Positions 1 to 7,486 are shown, numbered from the stretch's first letter. The stretch is DNA of 11,924 bases from Clostridiales bacterium (GCA_020859725.1 JAJBVR010000108.1:1-11924); one strand, 5' to 3'. Notes: a model not told the origin generated them from the letters alone. Program-made: numbers and translations.

Positions 1-45
1 TATACGCTTAATACGGCTGCGGCAAAGCGTATCAATGATTTTTAA
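1..45 (+). CDS. C-terminal tail of an upstream gene (partial, unidentified)
   Basis: Reading frame 1 is open from the left edge to a TAA at 43-45 and encodes 14 residues, YTLNTAAAKRINDF. The tail has the general look of a helical C-terminus such as those closing LysR-type regulators, but 14 residues are too few to assign a family. It sits 36 bases before the start of the lyase pseudogene, so it could be the preceding gene of the same unit. It could also be chance open frame. Confidence 0.3.
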   Translation, partial: YTLNTAAAKRINDF

Positions 46-81
46 CAAACTGTTTGCAGCCGGAAAGGTTATAAAATTATT

Positions 82-1840
82 ATGAAATATAATTTTGATA
101 CTGTTGTTGACAGAAGCAATACAGGCTCCTCCAAATGGGACGGAGTTAAGGCGGATATAAGCTGCGTGCCCTTATCCGTTGCCGATATGGAATTTCCTAC
201 TGCTCAGCCGATTAAAGACTCTTTAATCGATTTGGTTAACAACACGGTTTTGGGATATACGCACGCAACAGACGAATATTATGACGCTGTAATATCATGG
301 CAGAAAAGGCGGCATAATTTTGAAATTAAAAAAGAATTGATTTTAACAACCCCCGGAGTTGTCAACGCCCTTGCCGTACTGATTGACGCCGTAACAAAGC
401 CCGCGCAGAGCGTTCTTATTTTAACTCCTGTATATTACCCTTTTGATATGTCTGTTATAGCCAAAAGCAGGCATATTGTTTACAGCACATTGATAAATAA
501 CAACGGCCGTTATGAAATTGATTTTGAAGATGTTGAAAAAAATGCAAGCGTGACGATGTTACGGCGATTTTATTCTGCAACCCGCACAACCCCGTCGGAA
601 GAGTGTGGACAAAGGAAGAGCTTGAAAAAATAGGAAATATCTGCTGTGACAACGGCGTATTTATAATTGACGATGAAATCCACAATGATTTAATAATGCC
701 GGGATATAAACACACCGTTATGGCAAATATAAGCGGCAGAATTAAAAAACAATATTGCTGTTTGCACTGCTCCCAGCAAAACATTTAATATATCGGGGCT
801 TCAGTGCTCAAATATAATTATTCCCAATGAAAAAGCAAAAGCAAAGGCATTTGCGTGCAGCCTTACCAATATGCAAATGGAGCTGGCAGTTGGCTACACT
901 GCCTGCAAAGCCGCGTATAACCTATGTGAGGATTGGCTTAATGAGCTTATAACATACATTCAGCGAAATGCTGAATACGTTGAAAAATTTATGGCAGATA
1001 ATTTTCCGGAAATCAAATGCATTCCGCTTGAGGGTACATATCTGCAGTGGATTGACATGCGCGGGCTTGGAACGACCCACGTTGAGCTGAAAAAAATGCT
1101 TGAGGACAACAAAATATATCTTGACAACGGCGAAGTATTCGGGCCGGCTGGCAGAGGATTTCAAAGAATAAATCTTGCCTGTGCCTTGGAAACACTTGAA
1201 AAAACAATGGCAAGATTTAAAGCCGGAGTTGAAAAGGTAAAAGAAGATTGGAAAAAGAACGGGAAACCTGTTCACACTCCGTTTGAAAACGGCAAAAAGC
1301 TTGAGGGATTTATTTATAATTCTCCTGAAGGAAACAATATTGACCTTGCTGAGCACATAAAAAACAACCCTTATAGTTTTTGCAAGATTTTATGACTGCG
1401 CCGTATGCAAAGAAATAATGAACAAATTTAAAAAGGCATATCCAATGCTGAAGCTGCTTGGATACGATTTAAAATTTGTTTTGCAGGACGAAGTTAAAAC
1501 TCTTGCGGCTCATAAAAACGAATATCCCTTTGAACTTATAGCGGACGGGGATTGCATACTGTATGACCGATACAACATTTTTGAAGCGCACGATATGATT
1601 GAAATGATTGCGTGAGATAAAATGTTTGAAGATATGATAGGCACGGATATTAAATCTATGCTGGACAGCGATATGGTGGATGATTTGGCGGCTGTAGTGG
1701 CTCCGAGCGGAGAAACGGCGGAGCACAGAGAAAATCAGCTTTGCGCAATGGCTGCAGTTGATAAAAATATGAAAATTATTTACCACTATTACTGCAAAAC
1801 AATAAGCGATTTTCCGGGCGTTAAAACTATGTTGAAATGA
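82..1840 (+). pseudogene. MalY/PatB-type C-S lyase fused to a redoxin-like domain, broken by three frameshifts and a nonsense codon
   Basis: The intact ancestor was a fold-type I PLP enzyme that cleaves C-S bonds of cystathionine/cysteine-like substrates, joined to a thioredoxin-fold domain. MalY/PatB landmarks are all present but in different frames: the N-terminus with SVADMEFPTA, TPGVVNAL and TPVYYPF (frame 1, 82 to about 550); ILFCNPHNPVGRVW and IIDDEIHNDLI (frame 3, about 552 to 743); then TAPSKTFNISGL with the likely PLP lysine (codon 778-780), running to 1364 (frame 1). Lesions: one base missing near 550-551; one extra A in A6 at 744-749; one extra A in A6 at 1359-1364; in-frame TGA at 1613-1615. 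Undoing the three indels gives 1758 bases, exactly 586 codons. The upstream GGAAAGG is a poor, distant ribosome site. The 3' end overlaps the permease start (ATGA, 1837-1840). Family assignment is secure. Whether the breaks are biological or assembly errors is not decided by sequence alone. Confidence 0.88.
1300..1840 (+). other. Redoxin (AhpC/TSA or thioredoxin-like) domain remnant at the 3' end of the lyase pseudogene
   Basis: This segment is the C-terminal domain of the broken fusion. The lyase frame continues without a stop through a charged linker (GKKLEGFIYNSPEG) up to the A6 run at 1359-1364. Removing one A gives HIKTTLIVFARFYDCAVC, a hydrophobic first strand followed by a C-x-x-C motif (cysteine codons 1397-1399 and 1406-1408), as expected of a thioredoxin fold. 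PFELIADGDCILYDRYNI and, after the TGA at 1613-1615, AAVDKNMKIIYHYYCKTI fit the later strands of AhpC/TSA-like proteins. The sequence after the TGA stays in the same frame, so it is one domain split by a stop, not two genes. Assignment to the redoxin superfamily rests on motif pattern, and the exact family is unsure. Confidence 0.65.
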
Positions 1841-3253
1841 TTAAAAGGATGCGCACAAAAATTAAAAAAGACAAAAAGAAAATAGGCACGTTTGAGTTGT
1901 CTTGTTACGGAATAGGCAACTGCATAGGCTCCGGAATATTCGTATCTATGGGTGTAGGAATCGGATACACCGGCAAATCAACCCCGCTGGCGCTTATATT
2001 CTCCTGCATAATAGTTTTATTTGCTTATTGGTATAAAACTTTGATGAGCGGAATGTTTGCTTTGCCTGGAGGAAGATATGCCCAGCAGGCTCTGCTTCAG
2101 CCGCCTATACTGGTGGTAATTTCAGGAATATCGCTTATATTCGGCGGGCTTTCGTTTGCTATGTACGGCCTTGCAATTGTTGATTACGCGGTTACAATAT
2201 TTCCGTCCATCGCTCCGTATGAAAAATGGATTGCCATTGCAATTATAACAATATTTTTCTTAACAACACTGCTGGGCGGCAAATTTATGGGGGCTTTCAA
2301 CGCCATAATGGTTGTTGTGCTTATTATTTCACTTATAGTTTATATTGCCGTGGGTCTGCCGAAAGTTAACTATTCGGAAATCGTTCCCTTCAGCAGCGGA
2401 TATTTCAGCGGAGGAATAACTGGCTTTATTATGGCTATAGCAATTATGAGCTTTGCCTGCCAGGGAGCTACAATGCCTATTGATATGACGGAAGATACAA
2501 GAAACCCTAAAAAATCAATGCCTAAAGCAATACTTATTTCTTCTGCCGTTGTTATGGTTATTTATGTGCTTATAAGCATTGTAACAACAGGAATTTTACC
2601 GATTGAGCAGGTTGCGGATCAAAACCTGGGCGTTGTTGCCAAAAGTATTTTCCCCTATGCGGTGTTTGTTATATTTATTATAGGCGGCGCATGCTTCGCG
2701 ATTGCCACCTCCCTGTATACAACTATCGCGGGAATAAAATATCCTCTTTTGCAGGCAGTTAAAGACGGATGGCTTCCGAAAGCGCTTGGAAAAACCACCA
2801 AAAAAGATTATCCGTGGGTTATTTACGGAATTATGTATATAATAGCGATTATTCCCATCTTCGCAAATCTTGAGCTTTCCGATTTGGTTTCCCTGCTGAT
2901 GATACCTACAATGATACTGAATACAATAAATAATATTCTTATGTTCAGGCTTATAAAAAAATCCCAACGCCTGGAAAAGTTCATTTTTCCATATGCCAGG
3001 ATGGCTGCTTAATGTAACGCTTGTTTTTGCCACAATCTGTTCGCTGCTCATTACCGTTGCGCTGTTCACAACATTAACCGTTGTGCTTGCGGTAGTTATG
3101 ATTGTTTTGGTGGCGCTGATGTTTGCATATGCATATTACAGATTAAAAACAAATAAGGTGGATCTTACTGAATTGGAATTATCCAAAGAACAGGCAAAAA
3201 AGCCGCTCGTGAAAGCGAATAAGGCTCTGCACACCCGAAAAATAAAACGGTGA
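1837..3253 (+). pseudogene. APC-family amino acid permease, single frameshift near the 3' end
   Basis: This was a multi-spanning amino acid-polyamine-organocation permease of the cytoplasmic membrane. The first 391 codons hold the family hallmark GIGNCIGSGIFVS near residues 25-37 (first helix), about ten hydrophobic segments, and the loop TMPIDMTEDTRNPKKSMP. The frame stops at 3012. The rest of the protein (LNVTLVFATICSLLITVALF onwards) continues one frame over to the TGA at 3251-3253. The switch lies at A7, 2955-2961: with one A fewer the junction reads RLIKKNPNAWKSSFFHMPGW and the gene becomes 1416 bases (471 residues), a normal size for the family. The start overlaps the preceding stop (ATGA), implying translational coupling with the lyase. 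Substrate is unknown; neighbourhood suggests a sulfur-containing amino acid. A truncated 391-residue product lacking the last two helices could still be made. Confidence 0.85.
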
Positions 3254-3281
3254 GGAATTTAATTTCCCACCGTTTTATTTT
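3239..3281. terminator. Strong hairpin terminator between convergent units, probably bidirectional
   Basis: Positions 3239-3252 pair perfectly over 14 bp with 3268-3281. A further GGAA/TTCC stem (3254-3257 with 3264-3267) closes a six-base loop, with A3253 bulged. The outer arm is A-rich on the left and T-rich on the right, so each strand carries a U-rich tail. It overlaps the last codons of the permease pseudogene and lies 48 bases past the stop of the ATPase gene on the other strand, so it can end both transcripts. Confidence 0.85.
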
Positions 3282-3328
3282 GCAAATGATTCAATCACAA
3301 TATAAAAAATCAAATTTTCATTAATGCT

Positions 3329-4126
3329 TTATTCGGAAAGAATCATTCTGTCATTATCAAGCTCTTCACCACTTGTGATTTTAAATTTTTCAAGCAAATC
3401 GGCAGTTGTAAGGCTTTTCTTTTCTTCACCGGAAACATCATAAATAACCTTGCCTTCATTCATCATAATAAGCCTGTTTCCTATTGCAATGGCATCCTTC
3501 ATATTATGAGTAATCATAAGCGTTGTAAGATTATGGCCGCTTACAATTTCTTCGGTAAGCGAAAGTGCCTTATGAGCCGTTTTAGGGTCAAGAGCGGCGG
3601 TGTGCTCATCCAAAAGCAAAAGCTTTGGCTTTTTCAAGGTTGACATCAACAATGTAAGCGCCTGGCGCTGACCGCCTGACAGCAATCCAACCTTTGAAGT
3701 TAATCTGTCCTCCAGCCCCAAATCAAGGGATTTAAGCAGTTCCTTATACTCCTCTTTTTCTTTTTTGGAAACTCCGGGGGCAAGAGTTCTGCGCTTTCCC
3801 CTGCGTGAGGCAAGCGCAAGATTTTCAACAATCTGCATATCTGCGGCGGTACCCGTCATCGGGTTCTGGAAAACCCTGCCCAAAAACTTTGCCCTTTTAT
3901 ATTCGGGAAGCTTTGTAACATCCATACCGTCTATTAAAATCTGACCGCGGTCAACGGGATAAACCCCGGCTATCATATTAAGCAGAGTTGATTTGCCGGC
4001 CCCGTTTCCGCCTATAACCGTAACAAAATCGCCCTCATTAAGAATTAAATCAATCCCGTTAAGCGCGTGCTTTTCATTAACGGTACCGGGATTAAACGTT
4101 TTATAAACACCTTTAATTTCAAGCAT
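3329..4126 (-). CDS. ABC transporter ATP-binding protein (TrpZ-like)
   Basis: This 265-residue cytoplasmic ATPase powers the importer encoded with the two upstream genes. All ABC motifs are visible in order: Walker A GGNGAGKST (39-47), Q-loop FQNP (86-89), signature LSGGQRQ (149-155), Walker B LLLLDE (169-174), D-loop around 178-180, and switch histidine in LMITHNM (H207). Nothing suggests inactivation. The ATG lies inside the end of the permease gene (8-base overlap), with GGAGGG about 9 bases upstream of it, so the two are translationally coupled. The length fits the stand-alone ATPases paired with ABC_sub_bind-type binding proteins, the type that includes pneumococcal TrpXYZ. The substrate call is inference from that resemblance and from the neighbouring DAHP synthase gene. 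Confidence 0.92.
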   Translation of the reverse strand: MLEIKGVYKTFNPGTVNEKHALNGIDLILNEGDFVTVIGGNGAGKSTLLNMIAGVYPVDRGQILIDGMDVTKLPEYKRAKFLGRVFQNPMTGTAADMQIVENLALASRRGKRRTLAPGVSKKEKEEYKELLKSLDLGLEDRLTSKVGLLSGGQRQALTLLMSTLKKPKLLLLDEHTAALDPKTAHKALSLTEEIVSGHNLTTLMITHNMKDAIAIGNRLIMMNEGKVIYDVSGEEKKSLTTADLLEKFKITSGEELDNDRMILSE

Positions 4127-5027
4127 TTTCTGCGCCCTCCGATCTTTTTACTTTTTTACCGGAAACCTTATTTTTCCAATAAGGGATTCCGAGGAACAGC
4201 GCTACAACAAGCGCGGAGAATAATTTCAAATCATTAGCGTTAAGTCCGAGCCAAAGAACAAAGGATATAACAACATAATAAACTATTCCGCCTATAACGC
4301 AGGCAAAAAGCTTGAGCGAGAAGTTTTTGAATATTTTGCCAAAAACAACCTCTCCTATTATTACTGCCGCAAGACCTATAACAATGGCTCCTCTTCCCAT
4401 ATTAACATCGGCAAAGCCCTGATACTGGGAATAAAGCGCGCCGGAAAGAGCTACTATTCCGTTTGAAATAACAAGACCGATTATTTTATTTACATTTGTA
4501 TTAATTCCGTTTGCGCGCGCCATGGACTGATTGCAGCCCGTGGCACGTATTGAATGACCAAGTTCCGTGCCGAAAAACCAATAAAGCATGGCTATCATTA
4601 CAACTGCGAATACAAGACCCATAATAAGCGATTTATTAATATTTCCCACGGAAACAATTAAATCATAATTTCTTGCGCTTATGGTTTGATTTGCCTTATT
4701 TCCCAGAATTCTTAAATTAACGGAATAAAGCGCCAGCTGAGTTAAAATACCCGCCAGGATTGCCGGTATTCCGAAAACAGTGTGAAAAATTCCCGTAACA
4801 AAACCGGCAACGCATCCCGCGGCAAAGGCTATAAGCAAAGACAGCCAAATATTGACTCCGCTTGTGGTGCATATTACAAGCACCGCGCCGCCCGTGCCGA
4901 AAGAGCCGTCCACCGTTAAATCCGCAATATCCAAAACACGATACGTTATATATACCCCTATTGCCATTAATCCCCAGATAATTCCCTGTGCCGCCGCTCC
5001 GGGAAGGGAAGATAAAAATTCTGCCAT
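4119..5027 (-). CDS. ABC transporter permease, BPD_transp_2 family (TrpY-like)
   Basis: This 302-residue integral membrane protein would form the translocation channel. It has about eight to nine hydrophobic segments (roughly 14-30, 44-56, 60-80, 88-105, 134-151, 183-200, 213-230, 238-262, 268-285). It also has the cytoplasmic loop conserved in branched-chain-amino-acid-type permeases, GTELGHSIRATGCNQ followed by MARANGIN (153-176), which contacts the ATPase. The C-terminus is basic (KNKVSGKKVKR) and ends in the cytoplasm by charge. A GAGGG ribosome site lies about 6 bases before the ATG. A U-tailed hairpin in the 138-base gap separates it from the binding-protein gene, and it overlaps the ATPase by 8 bases. 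The family is clear; the transported compound is not shown by sequence. Confidence 0.9.
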   Translation of the reverse strand: MAEFLSSLPGAAAQGIIWGLMAIGVYITYRVLDIADLTVDGSFGTGGAVLVICTTSGVNIWLSLLIAFAAGCVAGFVTGIFHTVFGIPAILAGILTQLALYSVNLRILGNKANQTISARNYDLIVSVGNINKSLIMGLVFAVVMIAMLYWFFGTELGHSIRATGCNQSMARANGINTNVNKIIGLVISNGIVALSGALYSQYQGFADVNMGRGAIVIGLAAVIIGEVVFGKIFKNFSLKLFACVIGGIVYYVVISFVLWLGLNANDLKLFSALVVALFLGIPYWKNKVSGKKVKRSEGAENA

Positions 5028-5072
5028 ATAACCCTCTGCCTTTCAAAACAATTTATTTTTCGTTAAAACCAA

Positions 5073-5111
5073 ATTAAAAGCAGTAAGCTTTATAAACTCA
5101 CTGCTTTTAAT
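5073..5111 (-). terminator. Intercistronic U-tailed hairpin between binding protein and permease genes
   Basis: On the minus strand, 5100-5111 pairs perfectly with 5073-5084 (12 bp). The stem continues inward through 5090/5094 using two G-U pairs, leaving a three-base loop. The RNA continues into a U-rich tail (TTTGGTTTT). It starts 55 bases after the stop of the binding-protein gene. Such hairpins commonly act as partial terminators or 3' stabilisers that give more binding protein than permease. A partial role is favoured because no new promoter is evident before the permease. Confidence 0.7.
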
Positions 5112-5165
5112 GTTATCAAAATATTAAAGTTAAGTCAATACTTTAAACCGATAAAACGCTTATTA

Positions 5166-6143
5166 TTATGATTCCGATGTGTCAATAGCCTCATAATCGG
5201 ACGGAATTGTTATACCCAAAGCTTTTGCCCGCTCGGGAACATATTTTTTTGTAAGGTCTGTGGCATATTCAATTTCCATATCAGCCGGATCAGCGCCGTT
5301 CAAAAGAATTTCAGCCGCCATTTCGCCTGCTTTCTGACCAATACTGTAATAGCTTATTGAAAGAGTGGCTATTCCGCAGCCCTTGCATATTCCCTCTTCA
5401 CCCGCGATTATAGGTATTCCGGCAGGCTCTGCAATTTCATTAACGGCAGATGTTGCCGACGCAATAGTGTTATCAGTGGGAATATAAATGGCGTCCACCT
5501 CCGCGCAGGCTCTTGTTGTTATCTGAGCGATTTCATTTGTATCTGCGCAGGTATAAACATTAACCTCAAATCCAAGGTTATTTAACTCGGTTGTTATAAC
5601 ATCCGCCTGATATTTTGAGTTTGATTCGGCGGAGCAATAAAGAATACCAACCGTTTTCGCATTTGGGCAAAGCTCTTTTATCATTTGAGCCTGTTCTGCA
5701 AGAGGCGCCAAATCAGAAGTGCCTGTAACATTTATTCCTGTTTTACCGGTCCAATCCGAAATATCCAATGCGCTTGCATAATCCGTTATTGACGTTGCAA
5801 CAATCGGAATTGTAGTGGTTGAAGCCATTGCTGCTTGAAGCGCGGCCGTGGCATTTGCAAAAATAAGATCGGAGCCGTTTGCAACAAATTGATTTGTAAT
5901 AGTTGCACAAGTGGCAGAATCCCCGCCGGCGTTCTGCTCGCTGAATTCAATATTATCCGCGCCAAGTTTTTCGGTAAGCGCGTCCTTAAATCCTTTTGTG
6001 GCGGCGTCAAGCGCGTCATGCTGAACAAGCTGGCAAATACCAACCTTATACTTTTTGCTTTGTGAACTGCACCCCGCAAAGGCGACTGCAATAAGCGCCG
6101 CCGCCAAACAAAGCGCAACAACTCTTTTAACTGTTTTTTTCAT
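5166..6143 (-). CDS. ABC transporter substrate-binding lipoprotein, ABC_sub_bind family (TrpX-like)
   Basis: This 325-residue protein is the extracellular binding component of the importer. It begins with a lipoprotein signal: basic MKKTVKR, a hydrophobic stretch, then the lipobox FAGC with the lipidated cysteine at residue 25 and a serine-rich linker. The mature part is a two-lobe periplasmic-binding-type fold of the ABC_sub_bind family: KVGICQLVQHDALD opens lobe 1, a repeated unit begins near NAKTVGILYC, and DAIYIPTDNTIAS and IPIIAGEEG follow. Family members whose ligand is known bind aromatic amino acids, tryptophan in pneumococcal TrpX. Others are unassigned, so the ligand here is open. 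An AGGAGA ribosome site precedes the ATG. The gene has its own promoter (6209-6237) and is the first of the transporter operon. Confidence 0.92.
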   Translation of the reverse strand: MKKTVKRVVALCLAAALIAVAFAGCSSQSKKYKVGICQLVQHDALDAATKGFKDALTEKLGADNIEFSEQNAGGDSATCATITNQFVANGSDLIFANATAALQAAMASTTTIPIVATSITDYASALDISDWTGKTGINVTGTSDLAPLAEQAQMIKELCPNAKTVGILYCSAESNSKYQADVITTELNNLGFEVNVYTCADTNEIAQITTRACAEVDAIYIPTDNTIASATSAVNEIAEPAGIPIIAGEEGICKGCGIATLSISYYSIGQKAGEMAAEILLNGADPADMEIEYATDLTKKYVPERAKALGITIPSDYEAIDTSES

Positions 6144-6208
6144 TAAAATCTTTCTCCTGTTTTATATTTGCTCTGCCGCTTTTAAGCGATAAAGCGTTTT
6201 ATAAACTC

Positions 6209-6237
6209 ATAATAACACATATATCGTTTGATGTCAA
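6209..6237 (-). promoter_or_regulatory. Sigma-A-type promoter of the ABC importer operon
   Basis: On the minus strand a perfect -35 TTGACA (plus-strand 6232-6237) is followed by 17 bases and the -10 TATTAT (6209-6214). Transcription should begin near 6202, giving a leader of about 60 bases that can form a small CGCTTT/AAAGCG stem (6177-6182 with 6191-6196). The leader is too short for a T-box. An inverted repeat GTTTGA-TG-TCAAAC (6226-6239) overlaps the -35 and could be an operator. Confidence 0.75.
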
Positions 6238-6310
6238 ACAAAAACACTGTTTTAAACTTCATTTTGTAAATTTAAACAAACGAACCTCTGCTCATTTGTG
6301 CAAACTGCTT

Positions 6311-7369
6311 TTAAAGCTGATCTGCAATGCTGTAAATAAGTTCTTTTGATTTTTCCCAGCCAATGCAGGGATCCGTGATGGATTTACCGTAAATTCCGTA
6401 CTCTATTTTCTGATTTCCGTCTTCAATATAAGATTCAATCATAAAGCCCTTTACAAATTTGTTTATATCAGCGCTGTGGCGCATTGAATGAAGCACTTCA
6501 TTCGCAATGCGAACCTGCTGCAAATATTTTTTTGAACTGTTTGAATGATTTGTATCCACAATAACGGCGGGATTTTTAAACTCCACTTTTTCGGCATACA
6601 TTTCATACAATGTTATTAAATCTTCATAGTGATAATTGGGGTGGCATATTCCGTGCTTGTCCACTCCGCCCCTCAAAATTGCGTGTGCAAACTCATTCCC
6701 TTTGGTTTCAACCTCCCAGCCGCGGTAAACAAATGTGTGGCCGCTTTGAGCGGCGGTTATAGCGTTAAGCATAACGCTGTAGTCTCCGCTTGTGCCGTTT
6801 TTCATTCCGCAGGGCACATCCATTCCGCTGGCAGTTAATCTGTGGTTCTGATTTTCCACGCTTCTTGCTCCCACGGCAACATATGACAGCAAATCCGAAA
6901 GATAACGGTAATTTGAAGGATAAAGCATTTCATCGGCGGAGGTTAAACCGGTTTGCTCAATTACCTTTGAATGAAGCGAGCGCACAGCTATAATTCCATC
7001 ATACATATCCGGAACCCCGTCCGGATCGGGCTGATGCATCATGCCCTTATATCCCGCGCCTGTTGTGCGCGGTTTTCCAGTATATACGCGCGGAATAATT
7101 ATAATTTTATCCTTTACCTGCTGCTGAACCTCCGCCAGGCGGCTTACATAATCAAGAACACTTTCTGCCCTGTCTGCCGAGCAGGGGCCTATAATAAGTA
7201 AAAATTTACTGCTTTCCCCCTTAAAAACAGAGGCGATTTCGGCGTCGCGGATTTTTTTGATTTCCGCGCCCTTTTCGCTGAGAGGAAAAAGCTCTTTAAC
7301 CTCTTTGGGAACCGGCAGTTTTCTGACAAAGCGCATATTTTTCATTGATTTATCTTCTGAAATTTCCAT
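6311..7369 (-). CDS. aroF: 3-deoxy-7-phosphoheptulonate (DAHP) synthase, class I
   Basis: The enzyme condenses phosphoenolpyruvate and erythrose 4-phosphate, the first committed step towards chorismate and the aromatic amino acids, in the cytoplasm. At 352 residues it matches the AroF/G/H type. The metal ligands known from the family are all here: C63 in IGPCSAD, H275 in DTNHSNS, E312 in FMIESY and D333 in ITDPCIGW. The phosphate/substrate loop reads YTGKPRTTGAGYKG (96-109), and SADEMLYP and ENQNHRLTASGMDVPCGMKN are typical. The N-terminal extension of about 50 residues before the barrel is the region that carries feedback control in this type, but which amino acid inhibits it cannot be read here. 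AGGTGG lies 5 bases before the ATG. It has its own promoter. The letter F is conventional; the isozyme class is not resolved. Confidence 0.93.
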   Translation of the reverse strand: MEISEDKSMKNMRFVRKLPVPKEVKELFPLSEKGAEIKKIRDAEIASVFKGESSKFLLIIGPCSADRAESVLDYVSRLAEVQQQVKDKIIIIPRVYTGKPRTTGAGYKGMMHQPDPDGVPDMYDGIIAVRSLHSKVIEQTGLTSADEMLYPSNYRYLSDLLSYVAVGARSVENQNHRLTASGMDVPCGMKNGTSGDYSVMLNAITAAQSGHTFVYRGWEVETKGNEFAHAILRGGVDKHGICHPNYHYEDLITLYEMYAEKVEFKNPAVIVDTNHSNSSKKYLQQVRIANEVLHSMRHSADINKFVKGFMIESYIEDGNQKIEYGIYGKSITDPCIGWEKSKELIYSIADQL

Positions 7370-7399
7370 ATTCCCACCTTCCTGAAATTCTTTTATTTA

Positions 7400-7428
7400 A
7401 TACTAATACTTAAATTCATAATTGTCAA
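7400..7428 (-). promoter_or_regulatory. Promoter of the DAHP synthase gene
   Basis: On the minus strand the -35 TTGACA (plus-strand 7423-7428) is followed by 17 bases and the -10 TAGTAT (7400-7405). The expected start is about 25 bases before the coding start, leaving only a short leader. The -35 directly abuts the U-tract of the upstream aldolase gene's terminator. The bases 7423-7437 are identical to 6232-6246 at the importer promoter. Confidence 0.7.
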
Positions 7429-7430
7429 AC

Positions 7431-7471
7431 AAAAACAGCGGAACCGTTTAATAAAACACTCCGCTGCTTTT
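7431..7471 (-). terminator. Rho-independent terminator of the aldolase-like gene
   Basis: On the minus strand the arm at 7460-7471 pairs with 7431-7442 over 12 positions (one G-U), with an inner GTTT/AAAC stem in the loop. The 3' arm runs into TTTTTGTTT. It begins 16 bases after the stop of the aldolase-like gene and insulates it from the DAHP synthase promoter. Confidence 0.85.
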
Positions 7472-7486
7472 AAAAAGCTTATTATT

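Noticed and set aside
14..62. CGGCTGC/GCAGCCG and CAAAC/GTTTG inverted repeats before the lyase gene
   Set aside because: Short arms, a 35-base loop for the first and no U-tract or promoter context; compatible with chance.
744..750. A AAA AAC heptamer as a programmed -1 frameshift site in the lyase gene (also at 1359-1365)
   Set aside because: The required shift is +1 (one A skipped), and the heptamer is not in the phase needed for tandem -1 slippage. Transcriptional slippage could remove an A but would not fix the missing base near 550 or the TGA at 1613.
922..1356. 144-residue minus-strand open frame opposite the lyase
   Set aside because: It is antisense to a clearly conserved lyase region and shows no family features.
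1613..1615. TGA read as selenocysteine or as a sense codon in an alternative code
   Set aside because: TGA is the normal stop of serA, the ABC permease and the APC permease in the same window. The TGA is not at the expected CxxC position, and I see no convincing SECIS hairpin right after it.
6144..6208. T-box or other riboswitch in the importer leader
   Set aside because: About 60 bases with a single six-base-pair stem and no T-box-like sequence; too small for known aptamers.
6241..6253. AAAAC-ACT-GTTTT mini-hairpin as the terminator of the DAHP synthase gene
   Set aside because: Only five weak A/T-rich pairs with a three-base loop. A U-run follows, but stability is too low to claim; read-through into the importer operon remains possible.
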